A DNA stretch of 15,323 nt from the NCBI GenBank assembly GCA_011052355.1, contig DRJB01000006.1, positions 1-15,323 of the forward strand, given 5' to 3'. Position 1 is the stretch's first letter. Every line of letters begins with the position of its first letter. Positions 12,817 through 15,323 of this stretch are shown piece after piece. The translations under genes and the position numbers were made by a program. The stretch comes from Candidatus Kaiserbacteria bacterium. Its GTDB lineage: Bacteria; Patescibacteriota; Minisyncoccia; Phycocordibacterales; Phycocordibacteraceae. The notes beneath the pieces are model-generated. The model was not told where the DNA came from, searched no databases, and was given only the letters and a program-made list of their open reading frames with translations.

Positions 12817-13497
12817 TCACGGCTTATTGAACTGGGGACGATCATCTGGATCTGGATAAGCACGGTTCTTGCCAAACCCCTTCTTGTACTCGTCTTGCAT
12901 TACGGCGATGTGCTGTTCCCAGTTAAAATTGCCTGGGACCTCTTTCACTGAAATAAAGTGTACTTGTTTACCCCCGCTCATCTCTTCAAAAACGGACTCA
13001 ACTTTTGCGAGACCGCCAACTACGTCATCGTGACCACGATCTAGGTACATGGCTGACGGAATGTAGATGTCTTCTCCCCTTTTCGGAAGTGGCATTGCCA
13101 TCGTTTTCACCGTGTCGGTGTGGTCCTTTTTCTCGCACTTTTTGATTGCCTCCAATCGATTCTTTCTTACTTCCGGATCGAAGGGCTGGAGTTGCGGGAT
13201 CATAGACAAGCCCGGAAAAAGGTGTTCAAAATTTATCTCTTGTTGATACTCATGCGAAAACTCAGTGATATCCAAATCTTTAACATTGTCCGGAACCCGT
13301 TGGACCATCTTAACCTGTAGTCCACCAGTGATACGTGCGAGAAATTCGCTCACAAAACCATTTTTACCATTCATGTAAGAAGCCATTATTTTCCACGCGT
13401 CTTTGTCGTTATGTGCTTCAAATACATATGCCTGTGTTAGATCATCGGCTGTCCATTGCCCGCGCTCGTCCATAATTACTGTTAAGTATCTGTTCAT
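12817..13497 (-). CDS. Hypothetical 226-aa soluble protein
   Basis: Family not recognised with confidence. The sequence is charged and soluble-looking, with no signal peptide or membrane helix. The N-terminal part has MNRYLTVIMDERGQW and a segment with YVFEAHNDKDAWKIMASY. The C-terminal part (about 155-226) has RGHDDVVGGLAKVESVF, QVHFISVKEVPG, NWEQHIAVMQDEYKKGFGKNRAYPDPDDRPQFN; it resembles a domain I associate with uncharacterised CPR proteins, from memory only. It is the only minus-strand gene here, with a complete set of signals of its own: a GAGGTG ribosome binding site 5 nt before ATG, a TATACT -10 and a strong terminator. Two near-copies of the glyS tail bracket it, so it may be a later arrival. 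Confidence 0.85.
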   Translation of the reverse strand: MNRYLTVIMDERGQWTADDLTQAYVFEAHNDKDAWKIMASYMNGKNGFVSEFLARITGGLQVKMVQRVPDNVKDLDITEFSHEYQQEINFEHLFPGLSMIPQLQPFDPEVRKNRLEAIKKCEKKDHTDTVKTMAMPLPKRGEDIYIPSAMYLDRGHDDVVGGLAKVESVFEEMSGGKQVHFISVKEVPGNFNWEQHIAVMQDEYKKGFGKNRAYPDPDDRPQFNKP

Positions 13498-13502
13498 ATC
13501 GC

Positions 13503-13508
13503 CACCTC
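13503..13508 (-). promoter_or_regulatory. Shine-Dalgarno site of the minus-strand gene
   Basis: GAGGTG on the minus strand, 5 nt before ATG 13497, preceded by a GA-repeat. It contrasts with the plus-strand genes, which mostly lack such a site. Confidence 0.8.
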
Positions 13509-13541
13509 TCTCTCTAGATTTGAAATGCTACTGTATCCTAT

Positions 13542-13547
13542 AGTATA
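13542..13547 (-). promoter_or_regulatory. Candidate -10 (TATACT) of the minus-strand gene
   Basis: TATACT on the minus strand within TAATATACTATAGG. A start site near 13535 would give a leader of about 38 nt containing the ribosome binding site. No good -35. Confidence 0.5.
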
Positions 13548-13590
13548 TTACACCAATTCACGCATGTGTCCACCCCACGCATTAAATCAC

Positions 13591-13622
13591 CTAAAGAGAA
13601 AATGTATCTGACTACTTAAACC
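13591..13622 (+). repeat. Direct repeat copy 2 (degenerate glyS 3'-end copy)
   Basis: CTAAA, then TATCTGAC and ACTTAAACC, aligned to the glyS end with a 3-nt gap and about four mismatches; the glyS stop codon position is TGA here. It is followed by CCT/ACCC-rich sequence (TTAACCC, TTCAACCC, TTAAACC at 13621-13643) that looks like short degenerate repeats. The rest of 13498-13720 holds only the two promoters. Confidence 0.55.
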
Positions 13623-13705
13623 TTAACCCTTCAACCCTTAAACCATCCTTATGCGCCGGGAGATACTTTGTATCCCACTTGTGCAATAGCAACTGAACAC
13701 AAATG

Positions 13706-13714
13706 TGGTAGTAT
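13706..13714 (+). promoter_or_regulatory. Extended -10 (TGG-TAGTAT) of the AI-2E-type gene
   Basis: TGn followed by TAGTAT, ending 6 nt before ATG 13721. The predicted start site falls on the ATG. No Shine-Dalgarno. Confidence 0.55.
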
Positions 13715-13720
13715 TCTTCT

Positions 13721-14779
13721 ATGGATATACATAACAATAAACACACCATATCAATTACACCCGGGACCATGGTAACAGCAGTCGTTATCGGCTTTATAGT
13801 ATTTGCACTGTGGTTGTTGCGCGATCTGGTGTTGCTGGTTATTACCGCAATTATTCTTGCGTCTGCGGTGCGCCCCGGGATATTGTTTTTTGTGCGTTTT
13901 AAGATTCCTCGCGCGCTCGCTGTATTTTTTACCTATTTTATCGCCCTCGCAATAATTTTCGGCTCAATTTATTTCTTCCTTCCGCCATTGCTGGCGGAAG
14001 TGCAAAGATTTATAAGTGCATTACCGAACTATCTAAACTCAGCTTCGCTTCCGTTGCCATTCCGTAGCTCCTCGGGATTATTTTCAACGGGCTCCGGTGG
14101 TGCTTCCATAACTAATATTGTCACAGCACTTCAAAGCGCGTTCATCAACACTTCAACCGGCGCCTTGCGATTACTCACCGCAATCTTTGGCGGTATATTT
14201 TCTCTTGTCTTTGTGGTGGTGCTCTCATTTTATTTTGCGGTGCAGGAATCCGGAATAGAGGATTTTCTTCGCACCGTCACACCGCTTTCGCGAGAGAGTT
14301 ATGTCATTGACCTCTGGCATCGCTCACAGAAAAAAATAGGACTGTGGATGCAGGGACAGATTTTGCTTTCCGTTTTTGTTGGCATGTTGGTATATTTGGG
14401 CTTGCTCATTATAGGTATTCCCTATGCGCTTTTGCTTGGTGTGTTTACGGCCATTATGGAAATAATTCCTATATTCGGCTCATTCATTTCTGCCATTCCG
14501 GCAATTATGATTGCGTTTAGTTTTGGTGGATTACCGCTGGCGCTTATCGTAACGGGGTTGTATGTGGTGGTAAATCAATTTGAAGCACACCTAATCTATC
14601 CGCTTGTGGTGCGAAAGATTGTGGGCGTTCCTCCGCTTCTGGTCATTATCGCCATGGTTGCAGGCGCTGAGCTTGCCGGATTTCTTGGTATTTTACTTTC
14701 CATTCCGTTAGCAGCAATCCTGCAAGAATTTGTTAATGACCTTGATAAAAGTCGCCGTGCCCGCGCAACCACCAAGTAA
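13721..14779 (+). CDS. AI-2E family (YdiK/TqsA/PerM-like) membrane protein
   Basis: 352-aa polytopic inner-membrane protein of the AI-2E/PerM family, whose members are described as exporters or permeases of small molecules or ions; the substrate here cannot be read from sequence. Hydrophobic segments at about 17-50, 63-90, 150-175, 212-235, 236-260, 262-285 and 303-337. Family hallmarks are FLPPLLAEVQ (86-95), the soluble segment between the second and third segments (about 95-148), QGQILLSVFVG (211-221), the EIIPIFGSFISAIPA motif (247-261) and QFEAHLIYPLVVRKIVGVPPLLVII (286-310). The length is usual for the family. The short charged N-terminus and basic C-terminus (KSRRARATTK) are probably cytoplasmic. 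It is preceded by an extended -10 at 6 nt and followed by metG after 22 nt. Confidence 0.92.
   Translation: MDIHNNKHTISITPGTMVTAVVIGFIVFALWLLRDLVLLVITAIILASAVRPGILFFVRFKIPRALAVFFTYFIALAIIFGSIYFFLPPLLAEVQRFISALPNYLNSASLPLPFRSSSGLFSTGSGGASITNIVTALQSAFINTSTGALRLLTAIFGGIFSLVFVVVLSFYFAVQESGIEDFLRTVTPLSRESYVIDLWHRSQKKIGLWMQGQILLSVFVGMLVYLGLLIIGIPYALLLGVFTAIMEIIPIFGSFISAIPAIMIAFSFGGLPLALIVTGLYVVVNQFEAHLIYPLVVRKIVGVPPLLVIIAMVAGAELAGFLGILLSIPLAAILQEFVNDLDKSRRARATTK
13979..14000 (+). repeat. 8-bp hairpin inside the AI-2E-type gene
   Basis: CTTCCGCC (13979-13986) and GGCGGAAG (13993-14000) with a 6-nt loop ATTGCT. It encodes the conserved FLPPLLAEV segment. It is much weaker than the palindromes in glyA and argS and may be chance. 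Confidence 0.5.
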
Positions 14780-14788
14780 CCACCACCC

Positions 14789-14797
14789 TGCTATAAA
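14789..14797 (+). promoter_or_regulatory. Extended -10 (TGC-TATAAA) of metG
   Basis: TGn plus TATAAA (5 of 6), ending 4 nt before ATG 14802, the tightest spacing in the window. No Shine-Dalgarno. Confidence 0.5.
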
Positions 14798-14801
14798 AAA
14801 T

Positions 14802-15323
14802 ATGGCGCGATATTTTACAACCACACTTCCGTATGTGAATGCCGATCCGCATATCGGACATGCGCTTGAAATTATACAGACTGATGTGCTCGCGCGCGCA
14901 GCGCGCTCTTGTGGTGATGAGGTGTTTTTTAATTCCGGTACCGACGAACACGGACAAAAAATCCTACGCGCAGCACAATCAGCAGGACAAGAAGTACGAG
15001 AATATGTAACTCATTATACAAAACGGTTTGATGCACTTTTTACAGCGTTGGGTATATCTTCTCATGCGTTTATTCGCACCACCAACCCAGGACATATTTC
15101 TGCTGCGCAAGAAATGTGGCGCCGATGCGACAAAGTAGGTGATATCTATAAAAAGTCTTACTCCGGTTTCTATTGTGTTGGTTGCGAGACGTATAAAATG
15201 GAAAAAGATTTAATAAACGGTGAGTGCTCCGACCATCCCGGAGCACAGCTTGAGGAAATTACAGAAGAAAATTATTTTTTTAGACTTTCAAAATATGAAA
15301 AGTCACTGTACGAATACCTAAAA
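14802..15323 (+). CDS. metG: Methionyl-tRNA synthetase, N-terminal part (3' truncated by window)
   Basis: Class Ia synthetase charging tRNA-Met; only the first 174 codons are in the window and the frame is open to the last base. Visible: FTTTLPYVNADPHIGH with the exact HIGH motif at 17-20, NSGTDEHGQK (about 44-53), and a CP-domain knuckle GFYCVGCE followed by a C-x-x-H pair (ECSDHP), an arrangement in which the second pair of zinc ligands is Cys/His. ENYFFRLSKYE follows, as in family members. ATG 14802 is the first in frame and lies 4 nt after an extended -10. The domain order matches bacterial MetRS, but presence of the KMSKS and C-terminal tRNA-binding domain cannot be judged. Confidence 0.95.
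   Translation, partial: MARYFTTTLPYVNADPHIGHALEIIQTDVLARAARSCGDEVFFNSGTDEHGQKILRAAQSAGQEVREYVTHYTKRFDALFTALGISSHAFIRTTNPGHISAAQEMWRRCDKVGDIYKKSYSGFYCVGCETYKMEKDLINGECSDHPGAQLEEITEENYFFRLSKYEKSLYEYLK

Noticed and set aside
13621..13660. TTAACCC/TTCAACCC/TTAAACC series as a CRISPR-like or telomere-like array
   Set aside because: Only about three imperfect units without spacers; too short and irregular.
14883..14908. GC-alternating run in metG as a further palindrome
   Set aside because: The CG repeats give only about 6-bp arms by dinucleotide repetition and encode LARAARS; this is much weaker than the five listed palindromes.
1..15323. tRNA or rRNA genes near the synthetase genes
   Set aside because: No cloverleaf-like segment with a GTTC-type T-arm and matching acceptor stem was found in the few intergenic gaps, which are all under 230 nt apart from those holding the small genes.

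Overview
The window looks like a chromosomal segment of a Patescibacteria/CPR bacterium, probably a Parcubacteria-like lineage. This is inferred from short, tightly packed genes, a shortened RecO, single-chain glycyl-tRNA synthetase, large membrane-anchored Ig-like repeat proteins and many unrecognised small proteins. No rRNA marker is present, so the placement is tentative.

Layout, left to right: the C-terminal part of dihydrofolate reductase (folA, low GC); glyA (serine hydroxymethyltransferase); an unrecognised 472-aa protein with a twin-arginine-like N-terminus; argS; a short structured intergenic stretch leading into a 90-aa Cys-containing basic protein that ends in a strong terminator; ileS; recO overlapping the ileS end; a 637-aa single-pass protein with four Ig-like/DUF11-like repeats; glyS; a lone minus-strand gene of unknown function with its own promoter, ribosome binding site and terminator; an AI-2E-type membrane protein; and the 5' part of metG, cut by the window end. 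folA and glyA are linked through folate one-carbon metabolism. Four aminoacyl-tRNA synthetase genes (Arg, Ile, Gly, Met) in about 12 kb make this mainly a tRNA-charging neighbourhood.

Three things stand out. First, ileS carries a complete histidine-phosphatase (RHG) domain of about 190 residues, inserted between the post-editing 'YWGTPLP' segment and the 'DLHRPYID' segment, where other IleRS proteins have a second zinc site; all the expected phosphatase catalytic residues are present. Second, most plus-strand genes have a -10-like hexamer (often with an extended TGn) ending only 4-9 nt before the start codon and no Shine-Dalgarno, which suggests leaderless transcripts, whereas the minus-strand gene and the 90-aa gene have good Shine-Dalgarno sites. 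Third, near-perfect GC-rich palindromes with 12-18 bp arms and tiny loops, each with a different sequence, sit in frame inside glyA (two), argS (two) and the Ig-like protein gene (one).

The minus-strand gene is also bracketed by two imperfect copies of the glyS 3' end, suggesting that it arrived as a cassette. No tRNA, rRNA, CRISPR array or transposase was seen.
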